The notes beneath the pieces are model-generated. The model saw only the letters and a list, made by a program, of their open reading frames with translations. It was not told the origin of the DNA and did not search any database. Shown in pieces: positions 53,035 through 60,456 of a stretch of DNA of 64,000 nucleotides. The stretch spans positions 806,001 through 870,000 of the forward strand of contig RZUM01000002.1 in assembly GCA_004193205.1 (NCBI GenBank), written 5' to 3'. The DNA is from Gordonia sediminis (GTDB lineage: Bacteria > Actinomycetota > Actinomycetes > Mycobacteriales > Mycobacteriaceae). A program made the translations under genes and the position numbers. Each line of letters begins with the position of its first letter. Position 1 is the stretch's first letter.

Positions 53035-53577
53035 GTGACCAACAACGGGGGGCCCGGCGAGGCGCAGAGACGCCTCACCGACGGAGATGTCGCCCGACGC
53101 GATGTCGTGAGGGCCATCCTGCGCCCGGTCGGGGCCGCCGCGATCCTGCTGACGGGCTACTTCGTGTTGCCGATCGACAAGGACAGCAGTGTCAACGTGG
53201 TCGGCCTGATCATCGGCGCGCTGCTCCTGGGGGCATTCGTCGCCTGGGAGATCCGTCACTTCATGCGATCGCCGTACCCGGTCGCCACCGCGATCGAGAT
53301 GCTCGTGGCCGTCGCCGCCATGTACATCGTCTCGTTCGCGACGGCCTACTACCTGTTCTCCGAGTACGGGCACGACAATTTCAACAGTCGGCTGACGCGG
53401 GTGGACGCACTGTATTTCTGCCTGACGGTGTTCACCACGACGGGTTTCGGGGACATCACCGCCACGTCGCAGGTGGCCCGGATCGCGGTGTCGATTCAGA
53501 TGGTGAGCACACTCGTGCTGCTGGGCCTCGGCCTACGGTTCCTCAACCTCCTGGTGAACGCACGCGTCCAGCGGTAG
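53035..53577 (+). CDS. Two-helix potassium channel-like protein
   Basis: 180 residues with four predicted helices: two N-terminal (ILRPVGAAAILLTGYFVLPI; VGLIIGALLLGAFVAW) and the pore unit, whose filter reads VFTTTGFGDITATSQ, a TxGFGD variant of the K+ signature, followed by the inner helix AVSIQMVSTLVLLGLGLRFL. No regulatory RCK domain. GTG 53035 overlaps its GGAG signal, so the start could be a GTG about 24 codons later. Probably co-transcribed with zmp1. A tandem-repeat block follows. Confidence 0.82.
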   Translation: MTNNGGPGEAQRRLTDGDVARRDVVRAILRPVGAAAILLTGYFVLPIDKDSSVNVVGLIIGALLLGAFVAWEIRHFMRSPYPVATAIEMLVAVAAMYIVSFATAYYLFSEYGHDNFNSRLTRVDALYFCLTVFTTTGFGDITATSQVARIAVSIQMVSTLVLLGLGLRFLNLLVNARVQR

Positions 53578-53580
53578 CCC

Positions 53581-53755
53581 GACCACGCCTTTCCGCTGGT
53601 CGATCTCGACAAGCTCGATCCGGCGGAGTAGCCGACCGCACCTTTCCGCTGGTCGAGTAGCCGACCGCACCTTTCCCGCTGGTCGAGTAGCCGACCGCAC
53701 CTTTCCCGCTGGTCGAGTAGCCGACGAGCGCAGCGAGGAGGCGTATCGAGACCAC
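53581..53755. repeat. 30-bp tandem repeats ending in a dispersed actinobacterial repeat
   Basis: Two identical 30-bp units occur at 53649-53678 and 53679-53708, preceded by truncated copies; each has CTGGTCGAGTAGCCGACC. The last unit (53709 on) runs into GAGCGCAGCGAGGAG and GTATCGAGACCAC. The block fills the 216-bp gap between the channel and dehydrogenase genes. The ends match the 58.3-kb repeat, so both belong to one family. Confidence 0.85.
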
Positions 53756-53793
53756 TCCCCGCTGCGCTCGCTCAACGGTCGCTCAACGCTCGA

Positions 53794-54921
53794 TCAGTAG
53801 TCGTCGTCGGTGTAGACGACCATGCCGCGGATGTTGCGGCCTTCCAACATGTCGTCGTAGGCCTCGTTGATCTGGTCCAGACGATACGTCTGCGTCGTCA
53901 GGTCGCCGAGGTTGAGCTTGCCGGCACGGTACTCGTTGAGCAGATTCGGGATCTGCGTGCGCGGGCTCGCGCCGCCGAAGATGGCTCCCTGCACGCGCTT
54001 CTGCAGCAGCGTGAGCTCGAAGAGGTTCATCTGCGCGTCCATCGACGCGAAGTTGCCCATACCGGTGACGATGACCTGCCCGCCCTTGCCGGTGAGACTC
54101 AGCGCCGGCTGGATCATCGAACCGTCGATCTCACCGACGGTCAGGATGGTCGTGTTGGCCATCTTGCCCCAGCTGATCTCGCCGAGCACCGGAAGCGCGT
54201 CCTCCATCGAGGGGAAGGTGTGGGTGGCGCCGAGCTTCTCGGCCATCTGCAGCTTGAACGGCACCGGGTCGATCGCGGCGACGATCCGCGCTCCGGCCGC
54301 CGCGGCACCCTGGACCGCGTTGATGCCCACACCGCCGACGCCGACGACGACAACCACGTCACCGGCGTGCGTCCCGCCGATCTCGACCGCGGACCCCCAG
54401 CCGGTCGCGACACCGCAACCGAGCAGCGCAGCCTGCTGCAGCGGGATGTCGTCCTCGATCTTGATCAACGATGCCTGGTTGACGGTGATGTAGGGCGCGA
54501 ACGTGCCGAGCAGGCACATCTGGGTCAGTCCCTGGCCGTCAGAGGTATGCGCGCGGTGGGTGTCGTCGGCGATCGAGAGGCCGGTCAGCAGCCGGGCGCC
54601 CTCGTCGCAGAAGTTCTGGTCGCCCCGCGAACATGGTTCGCAGACACCGCAGGCCGGGATGAAGGCGGTGACGACGTGGTCGCCCTCCTTGAGGCTGGTG
54701 ACGCCCGGTCCCACCTTGGTGACGACGCCGGCGCCCTCGTGGCCGCCGAGCACCGGCATCGGTGCCGGGCTGTCGCCCGTCCGCAGATGGTGATCGGAGT
54801 GGCACAGACCGGAACTGACCAGCTTGACCTGGACCTCACCCGCCACTGGGTCGCCGAGTTCGAACTCCTCGATCTGCCACTTCTCGCCCGGGTTACGGAG
54901 GATTGCACCCTTCGTCTTCAT
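53794..54921 (-). CDS. NDMA-dependent (mycothiol-era) zinc alcohol dehydrogenase
   Basis: 375-residue class III-like Zn alcohol dehydrogenase of the actinobacterial NDMA-dependent group, with tightly bound NAD. Catalytic zinc: CHSD and GHEGAGVV; structural zinc cysteines: CGVCEPCSRGDQNFC. Coenzyme loop GVGGVGINAVQGA. The start ATG 54921 (MKTKGAILRNPG) has AAAGGG upstream; the frame extends further but lacks homology. Divergent from a MmpL gene across 181 bp containing a 16-bp palindrome. Likely oxidises alcohols or aldehydes from hydrocarbons or sterols. Confidence 0.92.
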   Translation of the reverse strand: MKTKGAILRNPGEKWQIEEFELGDPVAGEVQVKLVSSGLCHSDHHLRTGDSPAPMPVLGGHEGAGVVTKVGPGVTSLKEGDHVVTAFIPACGVCEPCSRGDQNFCDEGARLLTGLSIADDTHRAHTSDGQGLTQMCLLGTFAPYITVNQASLIKIEDDIPLQQAALLGCGVATGWGSAVEIGGTHAGDVVVVVGVGGVGINAVQGAAAAGARIVAAIDPVPFKLQMAEKLGATHTFPSMEDALPVLGEISWGKMANTTILTVGEIDGSMIQPALSLTGKGGQVIVTGMGNFASMDAQMNLFELTLLQKRVQGAIFGGASPRTQIPNLLNEYRAGKLNLGDLTTQTYRLDQINEAYDDMLEGRNIRGMVVYTDDDY

Positions 54922-54995
54922 GTCGCGCGCCCTTTCTCTGAGCATCGGTGTGCGATCTGACTCCCATCGTTGCCCGATATGCACCTGCTTGCATA

Positions 54996-55011
54996 CGAAA
55001 TCGCGATTTCG
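54996..55011. promoter_or_regulatory. Perfect 16-bp palindrome between adh and mmpL
   Basis: CGAAATCGCGATTTCG is its own reverse complement and lies 75 bases from the dehydrogenase start and 92 from the MmpL start. It looks like the operator of a dimeric repressor controlling both genes; no candidate regulator is adjacent. Confidence 0.55.
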
Positions 55012-55102
55012 ATTGTCGGAGCGCCTGTTTGATGGGCGCTGACGGTCGCCCGGTTCGGACGGCTCCGGCGCGACCTGCCCCGGCTCGTGTAGGAATGGTC
55101 AC

Positions 55103-57160
55103 ATGGCGAAGACGGCCCGGCTGCGCTGGCTCATCCCCGCACTCCTGATCCTCGCCTGGCTCGTCATCGGCGGTATCACCGGGCCGTTCGCCGGCAAGCT
55201 GGCATCGGTGTCGACGAACGACATCAGCGCCTTCCTTCCTTCGTCGGCCGAGTCCACCGAAGTCAACGACGCTCTCGGCGCTTTCCAGGACACCTCGTCG
55301 GTGCCCGCGGTCGTGATCGCCGAGCGTCCGTCCGGGGTCACCGCCCAGGATCTCGAGTTCCTGACGACCGCCACCCAGCCGCTGGCGGGGGCGCCCGGGT
55401 TCGGAACTACGTTCTCCCCGCCGATCCCCTCGACCGACGGCCAGGCGGCGCAGATGTTCGTGCCGATCGAGAGTCAGGGGGAACCTGCCGACACCGTCGA
55501 GCAACTGCGGGACGCCCTGTCCCCGGCACCTGCCGGGCTCACGGTGCTGGTCACCGGCCCGGCCGGACAGATCGCCGACCTCGGCGAGGCCTTCGCCGGG
55601 ATCGACGGCATCCTGCTGCTGGTTGCCGGGCTGGTGGTGATCGTGATCCTGATCGTGGTCTACCGCAGCCCGATTCTGCCGTTCGTCGTCATCGTCTCGG
55701 CGGTGTTCGCACTCGGCCTCGCCTCCGGTGCCATCTACCTGCTCGCCGACCAGAACATCCTGGAACTCAACGGTCAGAGTCAGGGCATCCTGTTCATCCT
55801 GGTGTTCGGCGCCGCCACCGACTACGCGCTTCTGTTGGTGTCCCGCTTCCGCGAGGAACTCGTCGGGAACGCCGACAAGTACACCGCCTTGCGAACGGCG
55901 TGGCGGGCCACCATCGCACCGGTCGCCGCCTCGGCAGGCACGGTCATCGCGGGTGTCCTGTGCCTGCTCTTCTCCGACCTCAACTCCAACCGCAGCCTCG
56001 GCCCGGTCGCGGCGATCGGGATCGTGGCGTCGTTCCTCGCCGCGATGACCTTCCTGCCCGCGGCGCTCGCGCTCCTCGGACGCGCGGCGTTCTGGCCCTT
56101 CCGACCGCGGTTCGACCCCGACACGCGACGGTCCGGCAGCACCCATCGCCTGTGGCGGCAGATTGCCGACCGCGTCGCGATCCGGCCCCGACCCATTTGG
56201 ATAGGAACGCTGGTGGTGCTGCTCGTCGGGGCCGCGTTCGCGCCAACCTTCAAGGCAGACGGGGTGGCGCAGAGCGACTTCTTCCTCGGCGAGGTCGATT
56301 CCGTCCAGGGCGCCGAGATCCAGGCGCGGCATTTCGATGCCGGCAGCGGATCGCCGACGTGGGTGATCACCTCGGCAGCCCAGGCCCCGCAGGTCCTGGC
56401 GAGGGTTCAGAATACCGAGGGCGTCGCGGGAGCGGAGGTCACGACCCGCAGCGACGGCACCGTCGTCGTCGACGGCCGCGTGGCCATCGAGGCCACACTG
56501 ACCGAGAACGCCGACTCCCTCGCCGCCCAGGACATCGTGGCCGACATCCGCGATGCGGTGCATCCGATCGAAGGCGCCGATGCCCTCGTCGGCGGCACGA
56601 CCGCCATCGACCTCGACACCCGTGAGACGGCGATCCGCGACCGCAATCTGATCATCCCGATCGTGCTGCTGGTCGTGTTCGCCGTGCTGATCGCGTTGCT
56701 CCGCAGCCTGCTGGCGCCGGCACTTCTGCTCGCGACCACGGTGCTGTCGTTCGCCGCCACCCTCGGGGTCGCCGCGTTGCTGTTCAACGGGCCGTTCGGT
56801 TTCCCCGGCGCCGATCCGGTCGTGCCGTTGTTCGGTTTCGTCTTCCTCGTCGCGCTGGGCATCGACTACAACATCTTCCTCATGACACGGGTGCGCGAGG
56901 AGGCGTTGGCCCACGGCACCCGGTCGGGGATGCTGCGGGGTCTCACCGCGACCGGCGGCGTCATCACGTCCGCCGGTGTCGTGCTGGCCGCGACGTTCGC
57001 GTCGCTGGCGGTCATCCCACTGCTGTTCCTCGCGCAGGTGGCGTTCATCGTGGCGTTCGGTGTCCTCGTCGACACCCTGATCGTGCGCACCCTGCTGGTT
57101 CCGGCGCTCACCCTCGATATCGGCAGACGTGTCTGGTGGCCGAACTCGGTGCCCCGCTGA
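55103..57160 (+). CDS. MmpL/RND-family lipid transporter
   Basis: 685 residues with 11-12 helices, shorter than MmpL3 because both porter domains are reduced and no long tail exists. The membrane acidic pairs are LVFGAATDYALLLVSRFREE near 240 and LGIDYNIFLMTRVREE near 590, as in MMPL proteins. ATG 55103 has AGGA eight bases upstream. No MmpS gene is adjacent. Divergent from adh and followed by the R2-like oxidase. Substrate unknown; a lipid or hydrophobic small molecule. Confidence 0.88.
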   Translation: MAKTARLRWLIPALLILAWLVIGGITGPFAGKLASVSTNDISAFLPSSAESTEVNDALGAFQDTSSVPAVVIAERPSGVTAQDLEFLTTATQPLAGAPGFGTTFSPPIPSTDGQAAQMFVPIESQGEPADTVEQLRDALSPAPAGLTVLVTGPAGQIADLGEAFAGIDGILLLVAGLVVIVILIVVYRSPILPFVVIVSAVFALGLASGAIYLLADQNILELNGQSQGILFILVFGAATDYALLLVSRFREELVGNADKYTALRTAWRATIAPVAASAGTVIAGVLCLLFSDLNSNRSLGPVAAIGIVASFLAAMTFLPAALALLGRAAFWPFRPRFDPDTRRSGSTHRLWRQIADRVAIRPRPIWIGTLVVLLVGAAFAPTFKADGVAQSDFFLGEVDSVQGAEIQARHFDAGSGSPTWVITSAAQAPQVLARVQNTEGVAGAEVTTRSDGTVVVDGRVAIEATLTENADSLAAQDIVADIRDAVHPIEGADALVGGTTAIDLDTRETAIRDRNLIIPIVLLVVFAVLIALLRSLLAPALLLATTVLSFAATLGVAALLFNGPFGFPGADPVVPLFGFVFLVALGIDYNIFLMTRVREEALAHGTRSGMLRGLTATGGVITSAGVVLAATFASLAVIPLLFLAQVAFIVAFGVLVDTLIVRTLLVPALTLDIGRRVWWPNSVPR

Positions 57161-57181
57161 CCTTCCGAGACCGCCTCGAGA

Positions 57182-57200
57182 CCACCCCGGAATCGGGTGG
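57182..57200. terminator. Small hairpin downstream of the MmpL gene
   Basis: CCACCC (57182-57187) pairs with GGGTGG (57195-57200), 22 bases after the stop. No T run. A weak terminator candidate. Confidence 0.35.
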
Positions 57201-57232
57201 CGAACCCGGACCGAAGAGTTCGACGAAACGCG

Positions 57233-57261
57233 GACGTTACATCCGAGGGAAGACTAACGTC
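57233..57261. promoter_or_regulatory. Inverted repeat upstream of the R2-like oxidase gene
   Basis: GACGTTA (57233-57239) and TAACGTC (57255-57261) are perfect inverted arms 15 bases apart, 41-69 bases before the ATG at 57302. Candidate binding site or leader hairpin. Confidence 0.4.
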
Positions 57262-57301
57262 GTCATATCCACCTTGAATGATCGTTAGCTGGTGATCGCC
57301 G

Positions 57302-58261
57302 ATGACTCTTGCCAAGCACAAAGCGCCGCCGGGCCGTGAAGGCTTCACGTCCCTGCGCAGTGGTGGTCTCAACTGGGAGTCATTCCCCTTGCGCCTGTTC
57401 ATCAAGGGCAACGCGCGGTTCTGGGATCCGATCGCGATCGACTTCAGCCGCGACGCCCAGGACTGGCACGACATCACCGACGAGCAGCGACGCAGCACCA
57501 CCTATCTGGTGTCCCAGTTCGTCGCCGGCGAGGAAGCCGTCACCCAGGACATCCAACCGTTCATGAAGGCGATGGCCGCCGAGGGTCGTTTCGGCGACGA
57601 GATGTACCTGACCCAGTTCTGCTACGAGGAGGCCAAACACACCCAGGTCTTCCGGATGTGGATGGACGCCGTCGGATTGACCGGCGACCTGCAACCCTTC
57701 GTCGCCGACAACCCGTACTACCGGCAGCTCTTCTACGAGGAACTCCCCGACTCGCTTCATCAACTCGACGCCGACCCGTCACCCCGCAATCAAGTGCGGG
57801 CGAGCGTCACCTACAACCACGTCATCGAGGGCAGCCTCGCCCTTACCGGTTACCACGCCTGGCAGACGGTCTGCACGCGTCACGGGATCTTCCCCGGGAT
57901 GCAGAAGCTCATCCGGTTCATCGGTGGTGACGAGCGACGGCATATGGCCTGGGGCACTTTCACCTGCCGACGGCACGTCGCCGCCGACGACTCGATGTGG
58001 GATGTGATCGCCGAACGTATGGGCGAACTGATGCCGCTCGCGCTGGGCATGATCAACTGGGTCAACGAGCAGTTCGACGAGCAGCCCTTCGGCCTCGACA
58101 ACAACGAGTTCATCGCCTACGCCGCCGACCGCGGCCAGCGCCGGCTGGGCGCCATCGAATCCGCCCGCGGAAGGTCGGTGGCCGAGATCGACCTCGACTA
58201 CTCCCCCGAAGCGCTCGAGGAGCAATTCGGCGAGGAGGACGCGGCCTCCGTCGGTGGGTGA
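57302..58261 (+). CDS. R2-like ligand-binding oxidase (R2lox, Rv0233-like)
   Basis: Ferritin-like Mn/Fe oxidase of 319 residues, often misnamed ribonucleotide reductase beta chain. With the M. tuberculosis R2lox numbering shifted by nine, all six metal ligands are seen: Glu77, Glu110, His113, Glu176, Glu211 and His214. Val80 and Tyr171, which form the ether cross-link in R2lox, are also present. Such enzymes bind a long-chain fatty-acid-like ligand at the metal site and are thought to oxidise C-H bonds. ATG 57302 has no strong ribosome site. Located after an MmpL gene and before an HsaD-like hydrolase. Confidence 0.93.
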   Translation: MTLAKHKAPPGREGFTSLRSGGLNWESFPLRLFIKGNARFWDPIAIDFSRDAQDWHDITDEQRRSTTYLVSQFVAGEEAVTQDIQPFMKAMAAEGRFGDEMYLTQFCYEEAKHTQVFRMWMDAVGLTGDLQPFVADNPYYRQLFYEELPDSLHQLDADPSPRNQVRASVTYNHVIEGSLALTGYHAWQTVCTRHGIFPGMQKLIRFIGGDERRHMAWGTFTCRRHVAADDSMWDVIAERMGELMPLALGMINWVNEQFDEQPFGLDNNEFIAYAADRGQRRLGAIESARGRSVAEIDLDYSPEALEEQFGEEDAASVGG

Positions 58262-58264
58262 CCC

Positions 58265-58416
58265 CAACCGCTGGTCGAGTAGCGACGCGCGAGCTTGCGA
58301 GCCCGACGCGTCAACCGCTGGTCGAGTAGCGACGCGCGAGCTTGCGAGCCCGACGCCCCAACCGCTGGTCGAGTAGCGACGCGCGAGCTTGCGAGCCCGA
58401 CGCGTATCGAGACCAC
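58265..58416. repeat. Three tandem 47-bp repeats, dispersed actinobacterial family
   Basis: Units at 58265-58311, 58312-58358 and 58359 onwards share CTGGTCGAGTAGCGACGCG and CGAGCTTGCGAGCCCGACGC; the array ends with GTATCGAGACCAC. The inner CGCGAGCTTGCGAG pairs with itself. The block sits just before the hydrolase promoter. The ends equal those of the 53.6-kb array. Confidence 0.87.
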
Positions 58417-58432
58417 ACCCGTGACAACAAAC

Positions 58433-58446
58433 TAGAACACGTTCTA
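58433..58446. promoter_or_regulatory. KstR box
   Basis: TAGAACACGTTCTA matches the sterol-regulon consensus TnnAACnnGTTnnA at every defined position and is fully palindromic apart from the central AC. It overlaps the -10 region of the hydrolase gene, the expected place for KstR repression. KstR itself is not in the window. Confidence 0.85.
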
Positions 58447-58450
58447 ATCT
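58445..58450 (+). promoter_or_regulatory. -10 hexamer of a leaderless hydrolase transcript
   Basis: TAATCT ends six bases before the GTG at 58457, so transcription would start at or beside the start codon. There is no Shine-Dalgarno sequence. The hexamer overlaps the KstR box. Confidence 0.5.
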
Positions 58451-58456
58451 GACTGC

Positions 58457-59332
58457 GTGGATGTCACCTACGACGCGACGAAACGCGAACTCACCACCGA
58501 CCATGGCACCCTGCGCTACCACGAGGCCGGCCCCGACGATGCGCCGCCGCTGATCCTCCTGCACGGATCGGGCCCCGGCGTGACGGGGTGGCGCAACTAC
58601 CGCGGCAATCTGGGCTTCTTCGCCCAGACCCACCACTGCTACGTCCTCGAGTTCCCCGGCTTCGGCGTCAGCGATCCCGTCGAGGGCCATCCGGTACTGA
58701 CGGCCGGATCGTCGGTGATCCGGTTCATGGATTCCCTCGGCGTCGCCTCGGCCACGATGATCGGCAATTCGATGGGCGGTGTCGTCGGGATCAACCTGGC
58801 CATCAAGAAGCCCGACCGTGTCGAGAAGCTGGTGACCATCGGTGGGGTCGGGCCCAATGTGTTCAGCCCCAGCCCCAGCGAGGGCCTACGCCTGCTGCAG
58901 GAGTTCACCGACGCGCCGGATCAAGACAAGCTGGTCCGCTGGCTGACCTCGATGGTGTTCGACAAGAAGCTCGTCACCGAAGAGCTCGTCGAAGAGCGCT
59001 GGCAGGCGGCGATACACCCGGACGCACAGAAGACCGCCCAGATGATGTACAGCTCGGCCGCTTTCGAAATGCAGCAGCAATTCCTCGCCGCCTCCGACAC
59101 CCCGCCCTACTGGTCGATGATGCACAAGGTCGCCTGCCCCACGCTGCTGACCTGGGGCCGCGACGACCGGGTCAGCCCACCGGACATGGCGCTGATGCCG
59201 ATGCGACTCATCCCCGACGCCGAGCTGCACGTGTTCCCCAAGTGCGGGCACTGGGTGATGATCGAGGCCAAGGAGGCCTTCGAGGCGACGGTCGCAGCCT
59301 TCCTCGCTCGGACCGACACGCTCCGGCCGTAG
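58457..59332 (+). CDS. Alpha/beta hydrolase, HsaD-like meta-cleavage product hydrolase
   Basis: 291-residue C-C bond hydrolase of the HsaD/BphD group. The oxyanion region is LLHGSGPGVTGW, the nucleophile Ser105 in GNSMGG, the acid Asp237 in WGRDDRVSP and the base His265 in KCGHWVMIE. In cholesterol breakdown HsaD splits the ring-A/B seco product; this gene lacks the usual hsaACB neighbours, so it is a second homologue or acts on a related side product. The KstR box at its promoter puts it in the sterol regulon. Leaderless GTG 58457. Its stop lies inside a hairpin shared with the convergent gene. Confidence 0.88.
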   Translation: MDVTYDATKRELTTDHGTLRYHEAGPDDAPPLILLHGSGPGVTGWRNYRGNLGFFAQTHHCYVLEFPGFGVSDPVEGHPVLTAGSSVIRFMDSLGVASATMIGNSMGGVVGINLAIKKPDRVEKLVTIGGVGPNVFSPSPSEGLRLLQEFTDAPDQDKLVRWLTSMVFDKKLVTEELVEERWQAAIHPDAQKTAQMMYSSAAFEMQQQFLAASDTPPYWSMMHKVACPTLLTWGRDDRVSPPDMALMPMRLIPDAELHVFPKCGHWVMIEAKEAFEATVAAFLARTDTLRP

Positions 59333-59365
59333 ATCCGGGCCAGTATGTGGCTCGAATCTACGGCG
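59326..59365. terminator. Hairpin element A, bidirectional, containing both stop codons
   Basis: GCCGTAGATCCG and CGAATCTACGGC flank a 15-base spacer that itself pairs (GCCA/TGGC). The TAG in each arm is the stop codon of the gene entering from that side: the hydrolase (59330-59332) and the DUF559-type gene (59358-59360). A second copy with the same geometry lies at 60388-60430. Confidence 0.75.
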
Positions 59366-60320
59366 ATCCGGCATCAGACGACGGGCACTGGGGGCACGAG
59401 GCCACCGACCCCGGCCAACCGTGGCGGTTCAACACCTTCCCGATCTTCACCGCGGTCGAGCACGCTCGTACGAACACCTGACCCCAACCGATTCGGAGCG
59501 TCTCTCGGTCGGCACCAGCAGCAGCGTCCAGGTCGCGCTCCATGTCTTGATCGCGAGCGTGCACATCGTCGTGCCCAAACCGCCCGTCCAACTCCAACAC
59601 CACCTGCCACTCGGGATAGTCGACATCCCGAAACCCCTTCCGCCCCACGCCCGTCGGCGATTGCCGGTGCGGCCTCGGAAGACCATGGGCACGTTCGACT
59701 CTGGTCAGGTACCCATACTCGAGTACCGAGCACGTGCCGTCGCGTGCGTCACGGAGAACACCCTCGACGAACGCACGCCGCCGCATCCGCGGGCGGGACT
59801 GCAATGCAACGAGAAGTCGCTCGGCAGTGGTCTTTCGAGCTTGCAGGACATCGGTGATGCAGGCAACGACACGCATCTCCGAACTCACCAGCGCGACCAT
59901 GTCGAGCGCGGCTTCCTCGACCCGCTGCCGCGGTGGGTGAGCGTCACAAAGGACCTGCTCGTCGAATCTGGCCGCATAGTGGACGACCACACTCGCGCGC
60001 CGAGTCACTCGACGGTGACGCGCGACCATGATGTGAATCGGGCCGGCGCCGTGGTCCTGGGTAGTACCGACAGCCGATGCGTGGCTCAGCGCGGACGGCC
60101 ACGCATCGAGTACCGCCGCCCACGCCCGCTGCCGCCATGTCAGCGGTCCGGTGTGGTCGACACAGGTCCCGGGGTAGATCGTGGCCCACTCGCGACGGCG
60201 GACCCGGCACCGGATGTAGGGCACGGTGAACCCGCATTCGATGACCTGGCGGCGCGCGATCACCCCGTCCTGGTCGTCGAGCAACTCCTGCAGCCGGGCT
60301 ACATCCGGTGTCGGGGCCAT
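59358..60320 (-). CDS. AbiEi-like winged-helix plus DUF559/Vsr-type nuclease-fold protein
   Basis: 320 residues. The first 60 residues (LLDDQDGVIARRQVIECGFTVPYIRCRVRRREW) resemble the winged-helix 'AbiEi antitoxin N-terminal' domain that often precedes DUF559-like domains in actinobacteria. The C-terminus has FRDVDYPEWQVVLELDGRFGH, the D...ExD core of the PD-(D/E)xK fold, and ETLRIGWGQVF. ATG 60320 is used, with a TTG or other start up to 60341 possible. No toxin partner is adjacent. Function unknown; DNA repair, restriction-like or regulatory. Flanked by hairpin elements A and B. Confidence 0.72.
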   Translation of the reverse strand: MAPTPDVARLQELLDDQDGVIARRQVIECGFTVPYIRCRVRRREWATIYPGTCVDHTGPLTWRQRAWAAVLDAWPSALSHASAVGTTQDHGAGPIHIMVARHRRVTRRASVVVHYAARFDEQVLCDAHPPRQRVEEAALDMVALVSSEMRVVACITDVLQARKTTAERLLVALQSRPRMRRRAFVEGVLRDARDGTCSVLEYGYLTRVERAHGLPRPHRQSPTGVGRKGFRDVDYPEWQVVLELDGRFGHDDVHARDQDMERDLDAAAGADRETLRIGWGQVFVRACSTAVKIGKVLNRHGWPGSVASCPQCPSSDAGSP

Positions 60321-60387
60321 GACACAAAGTCTCGCCGACAATCACCCCAACCAGCCGTCCCGACCGAAAGCCTGTGGATAACCAACC

Positions 60388-60430
60388 GCGCCGTAGATCC
60401 GAGTCGATATATGACGCGGATCTACGGCGC
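60388..60430. terminator. Hairpin element B downstream of fadB
   Basis: Perfect 14-bp arms (60388-60401 and 60417-60430, core GCCGTAGATCCG) around 15 bases. Same geometry as element A; two spacer pairs differ in compensating fashion. It starts 26 bases after the fadB stop on the minus strand, so it probably terminates the fadAB transcript. Confidence 0.75.
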
Positions 60431-60456
60431 AGGGGTCAGCTCAGTTCAGCGCGAGC

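Noticed and set aside
57302-58261. Ribonucleotide reductase beta chain
   Set aside because: The ligand set, the Val/Tyr cross-link pair and the absence of a nearby alpha subunit fit R2lox.
58265-58416. Possible CRISPR array
   Set aside because: Three directly adjoining 47-bp units with no spacers and no cas genes; a tandem repeat.
59358-60320. AbiEi/AbiEii toxin-antitoxin system
   Set aside because: Only the winged-helix-like N-terminus is reminiscent; no AbiEii nucleotidyltransferase gene is adjacent and the C-terminus is nuclease-like.
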